From NCBI RefSeq assembly GCF_041296385.1, contig NW_027184064.1, positions 434,001-498,000 on the forward strand: a stretch of 64,000 bases of DNA. The letters are read 5' to 3'. The notes under the pieces were generated by a model, which made no database searches, was not told the DNA's origin, and saw only the letters and a program-made list of their open reading frames with translations. This document shows positions 1-11,640 of the stretch, one piece after another. Made by a program: the position numbers and the translations under genes. Origin of the DNA: Aphelocoma coerulescens (Eukaryota; Chordata; Aves; Passeriformes; Corvidae). Within the stretch, counting starts at the first letter, position 1, and every line of letters begins with the position of its first letter.

Positions 1-3000
1 AGATAATGTATGAAAATATATTTAACCCCTGAACATATTTGCATATATAATGTATTACGTTTAACATTATGTATATGTCTGTGTCTTACTAGTTCATAGA
101 GTCTATTAAACCAGCAGACACTTACATACTTCCTAACATCCAGGCAATGAAGAGATGAAGACTGCTGCTGATAAAAATATAATTAGGTTTATGTATTGTA
201 GAAGGTTCATTGAAGTAGAGAGGTGAGATGTCTGGTGTGGTTTTAACAAGGAAGTCCAGAGCTGTTTTTTATTGGATTTAAATTCTGAGGATTTTGAAAA
301 AATTCCTGTGGTATAAGAAGATTAAAAGTAAAGCAAATGGAAAAAATACTGAACGAAGACTTTATGTAAGCTTGGCTAACTCTTACAACATGCTCTTGTG
401 ATGAGCGTTTACAACAGTTGCTGCCAGGCTGAAGAATGCCAGGAGCAATGTTGATAGCAAGCTTGAGCCTGGAATAATTTGGAGTCAAAGGACTCTTGAG
501 AGAAGTTAAACTTTCACTCTGACCTGTTTTTTTGTTTAAAACTGAATGCAATCTGATGAGCCCTCATTCTCACAACCTGATCTGGAGTCTGCCTGCTTTC
601 CCTTAATTCTCCTTCAACCTATAGTTGAGGTTTTGAAAGTGCATGTTCTGCTCTGTCAGCCAGCTGTGAATATCAGCCAGTAATGGCTGTGTGTGGCTTT
701 GAGTCTCAAGCCCTAAATAAGTCACTTTTCTGCCCTTGGTTGTAATGTGATATTGGTTCTGAAACCTAGGTATTCCTTTTTTTCTTCATTTGGACTGAAA
801 AACCATTGGAGAGCTACCTGATTATTAAATCTTCATGTAGATTCTAAAAGCTCTCCAGATGCCTTCAGTCACTGAAAATATTTATCTTTCCGTGTGAGAA
901 TTTATTCATGGAACAAAAGACAAAAATAGGTGGGGATAATGGCCTCTGTTGAAGGAGATCAATTTGAATAAAAGTAAATCAGTATGTTTGTGTATATATA
1001 TGAATGCCACACCAAAAGTTTCACATGATGGAAATTAGGATAAGGGGCAGTACACTCCACGGTTGTAATCAGTGAAGTGGCTTGCAAAACATGCTTTCCA
1101 GGTGACAAGCACATTTTGTAGTGTGAAAGTAAAGATATTCAAGTAAGTGCTGTTTATTAGAAGGGCGGAAAACCTTGCACCAGCTGCTGACAGTAAGGAC
1201 ACCACTGTTCTATGGCTATGTACTGCAGGTTTCTTGCCCTGTGTTGATTAACAGAAACAGGACTGAGCAGTAGATGTGGAGGTTGCTGGTTTTTTTACTG
1301 GAGCTCCCAGTATAACAGCTTTGTGAGTGCTCTGACTTCTTCATCTGAGGAGCGGTACTTCTAGCTTTGTTTTCTTGATAGTCCTCCCAGCAAGTTCAGG
1401 AGAACTTCATCCTTTCTTGAGTATTGAATATCAAAGGGTAAGTAAGTTTAGATTGAGGCTTTCCAAAAGAAGTAAAGCTGGCCAAGCAATGGCATTCCAT
1501 GGACCATGGGACAGCCAAGCTTTAAAGAGAGGAGCACGTGAGCTGGTGTGCTTTGTGGTTTTGTAGTCCAGCTGCTCTTTCCAGACAGTAGTTAACCACA
1601 GGCTGGCAACTGAGCTTGCTCAGGAGCTGGCTTCAAAGAGCTGCTCCTCCAGTGGCCACCACTCTGTTAAGTTCTCTGTGACCCCTCTCTAGGCTGGTTT
1701 CACAATCCTGTGCTGTGCTGAAAGGAACAAGCTGTACATTTTTTGGTAGGTGGTCATCTTCTGGCGAGCATTTCAGAGACCTGAGTTGGAAATAGGCCAC
1801 AAGCAGTCAAGCTGGCCCAGCTAAAAAAGCAGGCAAGCTTCTTTGAGGAAGAGGGCAACCTCCAAACCCACATTTACTGAAATTTGTGCAATAACATTTA
1901 ATTAAGGTATTGACTCCTTTGCCTCCCTCTGGTGACTTGCAGCAGGGTATGAGCAGTCTTGTCACATATTACCCCTCTTGAGTGTCTGGTTGTTAAAATT
2001 TAATGTCAAGTCACTGCAAAAAGGCAGAAATCTCCAAGGAAGTGCATTCAGGGATGGACGACTCAGTTCCCACTGACCCATTTTGAGCTAATCCAGATAG
2101 GAATTCCCTGTTCTTCATCTAGTCTTGTATTTCCTCAGAGCAGAGCTTATCTATTCAAGCACAGCAGGTAACATATGACAGGAATGGGGCAAAACTGGTT
2201 GTACCTGTTAGTAAAAGCATTTAGAAGTGGTTCCTTTTCAGAGCAGGCTACCAAAGTGATCCAGTATGACAATTTATGTGATTTACAAAATCTGTTTGGA
2301 ATTGAAATTAATCAAAGAAAGCACATTTTTAATAGGAGTTCAAGATGGAGGGAGGTTGGGAAATTCCCTGTATTTTTGTGGAACTGTGTTAATACTGGAC
2401 TTCAAGGTTTTTGAAACCATGAAACAGGAGTTTACATGTATACAGCTTAAATTTAGGTAATACAGTCAATTGATTCTAATAGAGTTGAAGTATACCATTA
2501 ACTTGTTGTGGTGAAAGTGAAAATTTCTACTACATCCACCTCCAGCAGTTAGAATTAGTGTCCAATGGACACACACATTAAAAAACAGGGCAGGATTCTG
2601 GAGTTGTTTCCAATCTCCGTGTCATGCTATCACATTGTCTTTGTGTCTGCAGCAAACCTTCTCTTACCTTATCAGCACAATTTTAGAGTAGAGATTGCTC
2701 ATTCTGAATATTTAATCCTGTAAAACTGATTTTTCTCTAAATTATGGTCTCTGGAAAGGGGTGAATTTTTTTCCCCTGGTCAAATACCATGATACAGTTT
2801 TGTGACAAATGACTAATGGCTAACTTGTTCTCTTGTCTATGCTTAGTTATGTAAATTTATTTGTAGCTGCAGTTTTGGATCTGGATTACGGAGTCCTGAA
2901 CTGATAGAATTACTTCATTCTGCTTTCTCATCATTCAAATGGTAACTACAAGCTATTTGATCCCTATGCCTCACCTGAAAACACAGGGAGATAGATTTTT

Positions 3001-4684
3001 TTTGAACTATTGTTGTTAAAGGTTTGATTTTGTTGCAATTATTTTTTAAAGCTCCTCATGAACTAAGTCATGGCTTCTAGTTGTTTTTTTCCTTGGAAAA
3101 ACCTCTCTTCAGTATGCATCCTATATAATGTGTACGTATTTGTAAACAGTGAAAAATACAGTATTATTAGGGGAAGGTAAACCGAGGAAGGGGGAAAAAT
3201 GCAATGCAATAAAAAGGTTGTGGCTTGAAAAGAGCATTCATTATTTTGGGTGTTTTCTTTTGTTTTCTTTATAGGTGTTGTAAATTTAAATGTACTAAAT
3301 GTTGATTGATTGTTGTCTAACTGTTGAATGCTTCCTGTATGGAAATGTGAAGGGTTTGTGCATGCCTAGCATTAGTGAGCATCTAGACCCGTCACATGCA
3401 TTAAGCTGCTGGGTTGTTTTGAAGTTTGTTTGATATTCTTTTGCAGCTCTGCTATGTGTGCCTTGTCTGTCCTCTGCCCAGTTCTCTTAATTATGAAGTG
3501 GAATAAAATTGCTTTTAATGACACATCCTGCATCAAAATTTCATTGTTTTCTTTTGCCAATTCTGTCCTCAGTTCCATTATGTCTTAAAAGGATGATGAT
3601 GCTGAAGTTGCTTAAGAATAAACTTTTTAAACTGATAATTTTGGAACTCCAAATTTTCTTTCAGAGTTGCTTTTCTCCTAGTACTTGATTGCCAGCAATT
3701 TGCAGATGACAATTTGTCTGTAATCCCAACATCCAGATTTATCGTGAGGGTGTCAGCTTTAGTTCATTTAAAAAAAACCCAACAAAAAAGATAAAACCAA
3801 AAAAATCTCCAAATTAAAATTTAATATTTAGATTTAATGCAGAAGGGTAAGGAGGGGAATTAGAAAGGCTAAAAGACAAATTAAGAGGCACAGAAACACA
3901 AACATGTGAGTGAGAGAATTGTGAAGTCTTCTTGAGGGGACCTGAACACTGGCAGTTTCTTTCATTTAGATTTGTTTCTGGTTTGGCATAGTCTTCTTTT
4001 GTTCTCATAGTGGTAATGTAAGTTGTCAGGTTTTTTTTTCCTTTTTCCTGCCAGCCGTAGCATCTAAAAAGCCAGGTTCTCTTTTTCCATGTGCAGCGTG
4101 TTCTTCATAGTCGTGGTCACATCTCTGAGCTGTCGAGGTGGAGTGACTTACCTTTCCCTGCCAGCCTCCTGTTGGATTCCAGGCTGAAGCAATACTTCTG
4201 ATAAAAGTCAGCACTTGCCTGCATGGGTTTTATTTGGTGAATGGCCAAGATGAGATGGGTGGGTGGGAGATGGGCAGATACCGTTCCTGCTGTGCCATGA
4301 GGGAAGGAGGATTGCTGGCTCACCCTGGCTGTCTTCATAACATTCCTGCTCTGGTTCAGGAGGTATTCATTTGGTCAGAGGAACTGATGCTTTTCTGAAG
4401 GTATTTGCAAGAAAATCCGGTGGACAGCTGAGCCTGGAGAGAAAGTGTGATTGCTGATGAATAGTAGGGTAAAATTAAATCAGAGCATTTTACTTTGAAA
4501 TCAGCCTAAACTATTTCTGAGAACATGGTCAAATGAGACCTAGGCTTTGTCAAACACCTTTAATTCATAGCTATAATCCAAATGCTAAACTTTACAGAAC
4601 TGCCATGGGCAATGGCAAAAATACTGAACGTCAAGGCTCAGGCTCTAAGAATTGGGACTGGCATAGGTTGCTTGTCTCATCTGA
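1..4684. other. APP intron 1, no recognised feature
   Basis: AT-rich sequence without a supported gene, RNA gene or repeat family that I can name. Open frames here are short (under about 105 codons), lack family resemblance and overlap on both strands, as expected by chance. The stretch is assigned to APP intron 1 only because it lies upstream of the exon at 43133 on the same strand. Confidence 0.6.
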
Positions 4685-4690
4685 AGCATC

Positions 4691-5049
4691 TGTCAGCAAT
4701 TGAATGATGACCGGCAGGGAATCTGAATGGTTTCTTCAAAGGAGTGAGCTGGTTTTATACACTTTTCTAAGGCACAGTATTTCCTTATATGGCGTGACCT
4801 ATCCCGTGTTGCCACATCAGCAACACACTTTCTCAATGTCCTTCTATGAGGTGATCACTCACTGTTCACCCATCTGTCAGCTCCCAGCAGGCTCCTCTCT
4901 GTGGGGGTCTGCCATGTGACACCTCCTCCCCCCAGGGTCTGGTGGAGACAAGCCTCTCTGTGTGCCACCATGTGCTTCTTTGTGCTGCCATGTGCCTCTG
5001 CAGGCAGGTTTTTCAGCTCACAACCCAATTCTCTCTTATAATTCCCCAT
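4691..5049 (-). repeat. 3' LTR of the 4.7-7.6 kb element
   Basis: Begins TGTCAGC at 4691 and ends CCCCAT at 5049, and matches 7213-7578 almost base for base. On the minus strand a TATAAAA box lies at 4753-4759. The minus-strand 5' end (U3 start) is next to a purine tract at 5051-5067, as expected for the downstream LTR. Confidence 0.8.
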
Positions 5050-5050
5050 C

Positions 5051-5067
5051 ATTCCCCCTTTTCTGTT
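5051..5067 (-). other. Polypurine tract
   Basis: Minus-strand reading AACAGAAAAGGGGGAAT directly next to the 3' LTR, the expected place of the plus-strand primer. The same 17 bases occur again at 5584-5600 inside the element. Confidence 0.65.
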
Positions 5068-7212
5068 TTATACAAATAAGAATTATGAAACAAAACACTT
5101 TAGAACATGTAATGTGTTGTAGTAGGCATGTAACGTCTACTGCCTGAACCACATAAGCTCTGTTACAGTGATTAAACAGATTGAACTTTTAGACAACTTT
5201 ACATTGTTTCTCAAACTTTTACCATCACTCAGTGTGCAACTGCTAGAAGGTCCTGTTTCACAATGAAGACTTAGAAAGTCTTTCCTAGGCAAGACTTTCA
5301 AGTTTACTTTGAAAGTGGGTCCAGCTTTTTTAAGATCAAATTAGTAAGTCAAAGTGACTTGATTACACTTTTAGAGCAGAAGCACTTGGGTCTGATGGTA
5401 TAAATCTCTCGTCAGCCACGGCTGGGGCTTGGCCAGAGCCTTAAGCCTTGACTGAGAGGGTTTCTTTAAAATACTTATAAAATTGCTTAAAAACTTTATT
5501 AATATCATTCTGCATGCGATTGAAAAATTAAGAACATGTAAACTTCTTTACAGTCTTTCGCAGGGGGCACACCCCATTTCTGCATTCCCCCTTTTCTGTT
5601 CTAACAATATGTAGCACAAATGTCTTTTAACTTAGCAAATTCAGGAAAATGTGGAACATGACATGCAGTTTTTCTTACTATGAACAGTGAAATAATACAT
5701 CTAATACAACAACATGTGTGCACTAAGTAAAAATAAGCAAGGTAATATAATTAACTGCTTAAATACTTCATTGTTTTACAGAATATTTATAAATCTAGGT
5801 CTTGGAAAATTACAGTTATAATAACATTAACTTTTTAAGTGGTTCCAAGAGGGTTCAAAATGTTTCAAGCCTAATTCCTGCTTAAAAAATAGCTTGCAAA
5901 TGATAATTATTATTTATCACAGAAAGCAATCAGAACAATGCAGGGGAGTCACAAGGTGGTGTGGTAGAAAAGCAGTCTTTGAGATAGGGTCCAAGATTGT
6001 GACAACATTTTAAATAAGGAAACAGTTCTATGGACCAGCTATAGGAACGACATGCCTAGCCTGCAGCCATTCCTGCACAAGCTGGTGCAAATGTTATATG
6101 CTGCAGCTGCCCCAGCCCAGAGGAAGGGGCAGGAGAGGGGAGCCTGGCTGTAGCGGCTCGAGTCCGACCAGCCGCGTGGGTCCTCCTGGCCGCGTGGGCT
6201 CTGCTGGCTGCGCAGGCTGGGCAGCCATGCGGGTCTGGTGGCCGGCAGAGGTCTGCCGGCCTGTCTCTTCACCTCTCACATGCAGAGAGCTGCTCACAGC
6301 CCCTGCCATGCGCTGAGCGGAGCTGTGGCCCCGCCAGCTCTCTGCACCACTGATGCTGCCTGGTGTGGGGCAGCTGCCAGGCGTGGCTGTGGCGCGGCTG
6401 TGCCATGTGCTCGCTGCCATGCGCTTGCTGCTGCAGCGCAGCTCTGCCATGTGCTCGCCAGCGCTGCGCTCTCGCATTGCCACACGCTCTCCCCTCACCG
6501 CGTCTGCTGCCGCCGCTGCACCCTCGCAGAAGGCAAACGGAGAGGGAACACGCTCCCTCCTGGCTCGAGCCACTCACCGTGACCTGGCTCCAGCTGATGC
6601 TGCATGGCACGGGGCAGCGCGAGGTTTATGGTACCGTCCAGCTTCCCTCCAGGGTCAAACGGGTCGGAGGACGAGGGGTCATCTTCTGGTTCTCTTCCCA
6701 CAGCCCCGACAGACTTACGGTCGCTTGCTGGCAGTGCAGAAGGGCTTGGCATGACTGCTGCGGTGACACAAGTGGCTTTCTTTGTCTAGTCTCTGGGTGC
6801 TGCATGCGCTATGACTGCCTTGCACGCTGTCCTCCATGGACGCAAAAGCTCCATCAGTGCTGCGTTGCCGCGGGTACTGGGTCCCACAACGTGCCTTCTA
6901 AAGTGTCCCATGTCCGAGGATTAAAAACATTATCTAAAGTTGAATCAGTTTTTTGCCCAGAACAAGGTTCTGTTCAGATCTGTAGAGTCATCAGTCCTGC
7001 CGTGTTTCTTTAAAGTCCGTTTTAATGTCTCTGGGACGTTCTGTTCCTGGGATACTCCATCCCCTATGGCACCCCCATGGCTCACATACAGCTTGTAGGG
7101 ATTAATCGCTGGCCAGCGTTCCTGCTTAGTGCAGCAGCACTTAAAGACCCATGGGGCTCACCAAGGGACGCACAGATAGGCGTATAATAAATTCCTCCCA
7201 TGAGGCACCATT
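5068..7212 (-). other. Internal region, no intact retroviral gene
   Basis: About 2.1 kb between the LTRs. The left part (5068-6040) is AT-rich and non-coding. The right part (about 6090-6770) is strongly GC- and CpG-rich and carries several overlapping open frames on both strands (the longest about 160 codons, minus, 6094-6573). They are Ala/Arg/Gly/Pro-rich with no recognisable domain. In minus orientation this GC-rich part sits just after the 5' LTR, where a leader or gag start would be, so it may be gag-derived, but I cannot show it. No RT, integrase or env motif was found. Confidence 0.5.
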
Positions 7213-7578
7213 TGTCGGCAATTGAATGACGGACCCAGATCGGCAGGGAATCTGAATGGTTTCTTCAAAGGAGTGAGCTGGTTTTATACACTTTTCTAAG
7301 GCACAGTATTTCCTTATATGGCGTGACCTATCCCGTGTTGCCACATCAGCAACACATTTTCTCAATGTCCTTCTATGAGGTGATCACTCACTGTTCACCC
7401 ATCTGTCAGCTCCCAGCAGGCTCCTCTCTGTGGGGGTCTGCCATGTGACACCTCCTCCCCCCAGGGTCTGGTGGAGACAAGCCTCTCTGTGTGCCACCAT
7501 GTGCTTCTTTGTGCTGCCATGTGCCTCTGCAGGCAGGTTTTTCAGCTCACAACCCAATTCTCTGTTATAGTTCCCCAT
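7213..7578 (-). repeat. 5' LTR of the 4.7-7.6 kb element
   Basis: Begins TGTCGGC and ends CCCCAT. It is a copy of 4691-5049, with the minus-strand TATAAAA at 7282-7288. The bases just left of it (minus-strand TGGTGCC from 7210) sit where a primer-binding site would be, but I could not match a tRNA with confidence. Confidence 0.8.
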
Positions 7579-7584
7579 AGCATC

Positions 7585-10500
7585 CACTTTGAGTTGAGTG
7601 AGGCTGGGCATGCTTGAATATCAGTGCATACATAAATGTTTGTAATGTGTTTTAAGGAAATTGTATCTCTTAACTGTTAAGAGGAAGAAAGCTTTAATCA
7701 ATCTGTCACTTGAAAGAAAACTTTGAAGTAACAAAAAGCTGTTATGTACTCCTTTTATGGGCAGAAAATGTTACTTAGAAAGTGCTGTTGACTTGTGAGG
7801 CTGAGCAGTAGTGGGTTGAAGACTTGAATTTTCTGTTGTTGCTGTAAAACTGGTGTTTGACATTGAGTCTGATAATAAGTGCCAAGTGACTGCCTCTTTT
7901 TCAAGAGGGATGTTGGGGCGTGGAACCTGTATTGAGAGTAGGACATCCTCTCTGAGAAGGGCATAGGGAAGAGAGAGCTGGGACAGAAATTAGTGTCTCT
8001 GATAGATAGAAGTAATTGAAAAAAAAAAAAGGCATTTTTAAAAATTCCAACCCTGGAGGTAAAATCAGGTGAGAAGAACAATCTACTTTATCTAAAGGAA
8101 GACTGAAAAGTGCCTTATTTGCCTCCTCAAAGAGGAAATACCAGGCAAGGAAAGGCATGCCAAGTACCCTGTCTGGAAGGCTTTGCAGATAGGAAACTCG
8201 CAAGGAAACTCGCAACATTTTTTCTGGTGGTAGAGGCTTGGGACAAGCTGAGAAGATAAATAGATTTTTTGCCTTTGGATGTGAAGACTGCAGAACTAAT
8301 TTTCCAGGGAGGTTAATTCAAGATGTTTGGCTTCAATCATCATAAACAGGAGAAATGTAATAATAACTTGCAATGTGGAAGAGGTTAGATCTATTCTAAT
8401 TATGGGATTTGAATTCTGTTCCCACGTGGTAGTCTCAGTGCCTTTACCACACACCCTGAGAGGAATACAGTGGTGTCTCGTCATACCATATTTTGTAGAC
8501 AATAAGACTGTTTGGAAATAAAGCATACATTATTTTGTTGTTTATTTTAGGATATGAGATTTGGTGCTATCAAAACATAATTAAGCCTTAAACTTGTTGT
8601 ATTTATTTTTTTAACCCTGTTGTGAACAAGTGTTTTCTTTGAAAAACTGGTTGTTGTAGTTTGGGATTTCACAGATAAAAATGCAATAATATTTGCAATA
8701 TTAAAGGAGACAGTTGGAAAATGTCTTCTTGGCATTAAATTGTGATAAAAAGTGAGTGATAAGTTTTTTGAACCCTTTGAAAGATTTTGTTTCAGCAGGA
8801 CTGGTAAAAACTAAAGACTCTGGATGCTGCTGGGTAGTGCTGAGCAAGTTTGCATTGTATCTGCTTATGGTTGTTTCTGCTCCATGCATTCAGCCCTGCT
8901 CCATGGCTCTTCAAAACAGAAATTTTCAAGAAGGAAAGAAACAGTTTTTAAGAAATTGGCTCAAGTCAACAGATAAGGAGTACTTAATGCATTTTCATAT
9001 CTTCTCATTTTTTAGATGACTGAGTCTGCAGATAAAAAAACCCTTGTAAGGAAGATCGCTAAATAATGTGGATAGGAGTGATAGCTCCTGTGTTCCTGTG
9101 ACAGCTGAGGCTGGTGTACAAGGCCACAGGAGCCTTTGGGGAATACTGTGTTTAAGCTGGAACACAGGCCTTGTTTATGCCCATTGCTTACTGCTTTTTA
9201 GTTCCAGAGAATAGTTCTAGAGAAATCTGCAAGTTAACTTTCTGTATGATATGGTTGCCCTGGCTGCCATCAGCTTTCCCTGGAATTAGGCTTCTGGCAA
9301 GGTATGAGCTTGTCCAGGGGGATGAAAGAAAACTGAAGTAATTGTGGGTGTCTGCACCACTCCATCAGAGTATCGTTTATTTTATTTGTATTGTGCTTGT
9401 CCAGAGTCTTAAGATTTGCTTTGAATTCTTGCCTTTACTTTGCCCTTTGCAGAAGTGTGGGTGGGGAGACCTCCCAGGATGTCTGTCCCCTTGCCAAGCT
9501 CTGCGGTTCTGGTGCTGCTCCCCTGAGATTCTCCCGCCTGTCTGGGCTGATGGGTTGCCAGAATCCATCACACCAGGTCCAGAGGGGCTTGTGAGTGTCT
9601 TCTACACCAATGAAAAATCGTGTTCTCGCTACTGTGCAGTCAGTAAATGCTTATCATTCTTGCAAGATTTGTTTTCACGTCAGTGTTGTCTTTTTTGGTG
9701 TTCAGCTTCTTTTATCTTGCTCTGACAGTTTTAATACTTATTTCAGGAGGAACAATGTAATATAAGGTTAATTTAGAAGAAAAAATCAATAACACCCTTC
9801 AACACCCCAAAGAAACATCACCCCCAGCCCCACTTCTCATTGTCGCCTTACTTTGGGAAACATTGTGTCACTGGTTTGCTTGCACAAAGACTGCTTTTAG
9901 TCATGTCAGCAGCCAAGTTGCTGGTCTGTCTGAAGGTGATCTACATGGGTAGGAAAATGGAAGATTTTACTTGCTGTTCTGTGGCAGGTGTCGTAAGAAC
10001 CAGATTTGAATGGTTTTCCCGAGTTGATGGGAAGAGGCAATAAACAACTTACTGAGTGGTTTTGGAAAACTAGTGATTCTCTAGACTCAAGAGAAAGAAT
10101 AGAGAGAAAGCCTTATAATTACAAATCAATCTTTTAGTAGTTTAGCATTTCATAATTAAAAAGCCTGTAGATTTGGGTAATGTGTGCCTTGCAGATTCAT
10201 CTTTCGGCTTTATGCTGATGTACAGTATATGTCATAGGATACCAAGTTTTCTTCCTAAGTCAGGTGGTACAGAAATCTAGAACTGATGTGGGTTTTTTGA
10301 GTCAAAGTGTTCAGAAAAGAAAGGGGGGGAGTATGTTGAGTCAGCTCTTCCCATGACTTCAGTAACATATCATAAAAAGCATATAAAAATTCCACTGGAA
10401 AGTGTCAACATTTTCAAACTATGCAGCCAAATCACTTAATGGCATCTAAATTGGTATGGTGTCAAAAACATGGAAGGCTAAATTTGAATTTAAATTTGAA

Positions 10501-10687
10501 TCATAAGTTTGAATTTAGTGTGCCATGTCCCCCTTGTTGTTCTGCTTGTGCATTGTGTTGCAATGACTGCTACTGTCCACTGCCTAGGCGGTGTGCGGCA
10601 GGAGTGGGGAGCAGCCGGAGGCACAGAGCTTTAAAGCTGCTCCTCTGAAGCCTCTGCTCTACTCTGCGTAGCACAGGCTCCAGACAT
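7585..10687. other. APP intron 1, no recognised feature
   Basis: No supported gene or repeat. A frame of 127 codons at 9342-9725 is Cys/Leu-rich, resembles no family I know and is probably chance. A short GC-rich stretch at about 10570-10687 lies next to the LTR cluster that follows and may belong to it. Confidence 0.5.
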
Positions 10688-11640
10688 TGTAGCAGTCAGC
10701 AGCCCCCGACGAAGGGAGATATAAAAAGTAGCGAGGAGGCTTGCCACGGGAGGTAATCCAACTTTATTGGATGGTATCCTCTGGGGACAAGCCCAGAGCA
10801 TCTTTGGGCAACACCTTATAAGGAGAGGCATTACAATGGGGATGGCTTAACGAGACCGATAGGGATCTTTAGGGGAGGGCTATGGACAGACATTCACATA
10901 GGCCAATAGCCTCGAGGGGTGGAGGGAGAGGGATCACATGCCCCAATGGGGCGTTGAGGTTTAGGGGATTTCCAGAGGGGAGGTATCAGAAGGGGCAGGA
11001 TCTCAGGGGATTGACAAGGACCATATCAGGATAAACAGGGCGGGCTTAGGTGATAGACACTGAACTTTCGGGAATAACGGGAGGCGTTTGGGTGATTGAT
11101 GAGGAACCAACTAGAATAAGGGGAGGAGAACAACCATATAGGGAGCACCGGGGGAAGCGGCTTGGATCTGGGACAAACCAACTGGGAATGGAAGTAGGGA
11201 AGGTAGGGATGAACTGTCGGGGTCCCTTCCCCGCCATGTAGCCCTGGGAGCCCTGAGGGAGGCACGGGGTTTCCCTGCCCCTGGTCAGCCTCATTCCCCA
11301 TTGGTTGGTTTGTGTTTCCCTGCGCGGGCAAAAGGAGCTCGGGTCCTGACTGTAACAGTTCCTCGGCAGAGCCCGGCCATGCGGCTGGAGAAATAAACAT
11401 CTCTCTGAAACATCTATCAAGAATCTGTCCATATATATATTTCTTTTCCACGGGACTCCTGGTTTGATATAGGCGTTACAGTATCCCCACTGTAACAATG
11501 AACCATTGGGGTACAAAGAACATACAAAAACACAATAAAAACATCGCATCACCACACATTGAAAGGAGAAAATGCTCCTGGGGCAAGAAGGGCATACAGG
11601 TGGTAGTGGCCTGGCTGTCATGTTGGGATGTGGCTCTTGA
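10688..11640 (-). mobile_element. LTR-derived sequence, minus orientation, boundaries open
   Basis: Starts with TGTAGCAG at 10688 and is richer in G and CpG than the surrounding intron. On the minus strand an AATAAA signal lies in CCAATAAAGTTGG near 10760, with a TATAAGG-like box about 60 bp upstream near 10820, the layout of an LTR with U5 at the left. CCAAT-like blocks follow to the right, consistent with U3. The right limit is not seen. The sequence resumes after the nested LTR at 11504 and fades into ordinary intron by about 11640. A GACAT repeat at 10683-10687 and 10889-10893 would suggest a 201-bp unit, but sequence of the same style continues past it. Confidence 0.5.
11215..11497 (+). 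mobile_element. Solo LTR, nested, 6-bp target duplication
   Basis: A 283-bp unit beginning TGTCGGGG and ending CTGTAACA. It is flanked by exact copies of ATGAAC (11209-11214 and 11498-11503). TG...CA ends plus a 6-bp duplication fit a class II retroviral solo LTR. An AATAAA signal (GAGAAATAAACATC) near 11390, about 100 bp before the right end, sets plus orientation. It lies inside the older LTR-derived sequence at 10688-11640 and so is younger than it. Confidence 0.85.

Larger units (their letters stand above)
4691..7578 (-). mobile_element. Non-coding LTR retroelement with two LTRs (class II-like)
   Basis: Two near-identical direct repeats (4691-5049 and 7213-7578) bound about 2.16 kb of internal sequence. 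A 6-bp direct repeat AGCATC lies immediately outside both ends (4685-4690 and 7579-7584), the duplication length typical of class II (alpha/beta-like) retroviruses. Orientation is minus: a polypurine tract on the minus strand abuts the left LTR and TATAAAA boxes read minus. By eye the LTRs differ by about five substitutions plus a short indel near the left end, so the insertion looks fairly young. The interior holds no recognisable gag, pol or env, so it would depend on another element's proteins. One base, T at 7578, lies between the expected terminal CA and the duplication, so the exact right end is uncertain by 1 bp. Confidence 0.8.

Noticed and set aside
6094..6573. 159-codon minus-strand frame in the GC-rich block
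   Set aside because: Overlaps several equally long frames on both strands and is Ala/Arg/Gly/Pro-rich without a motif. Kept only as part of the element's interior.
7193..7210. tRNA-Met primer-binding site for the 4.7-7.6 kb element
   Set aside because: TGGTGCC fits, but the following bases do not match a tRNA end that I know well enough to name.
9342..9725. 127-codon plus-strand frame
   Set aside because: Cys/Leu/Phe-rich translation typical of chance frames in T-rich intron.
10683..10893. 201-bp solo LTR bounded by GACAT repeats
   Set aside because: TG...CA ends fit, but sequence of the same character continues well past the right repeat and a 5-base match over this distance may be chance.
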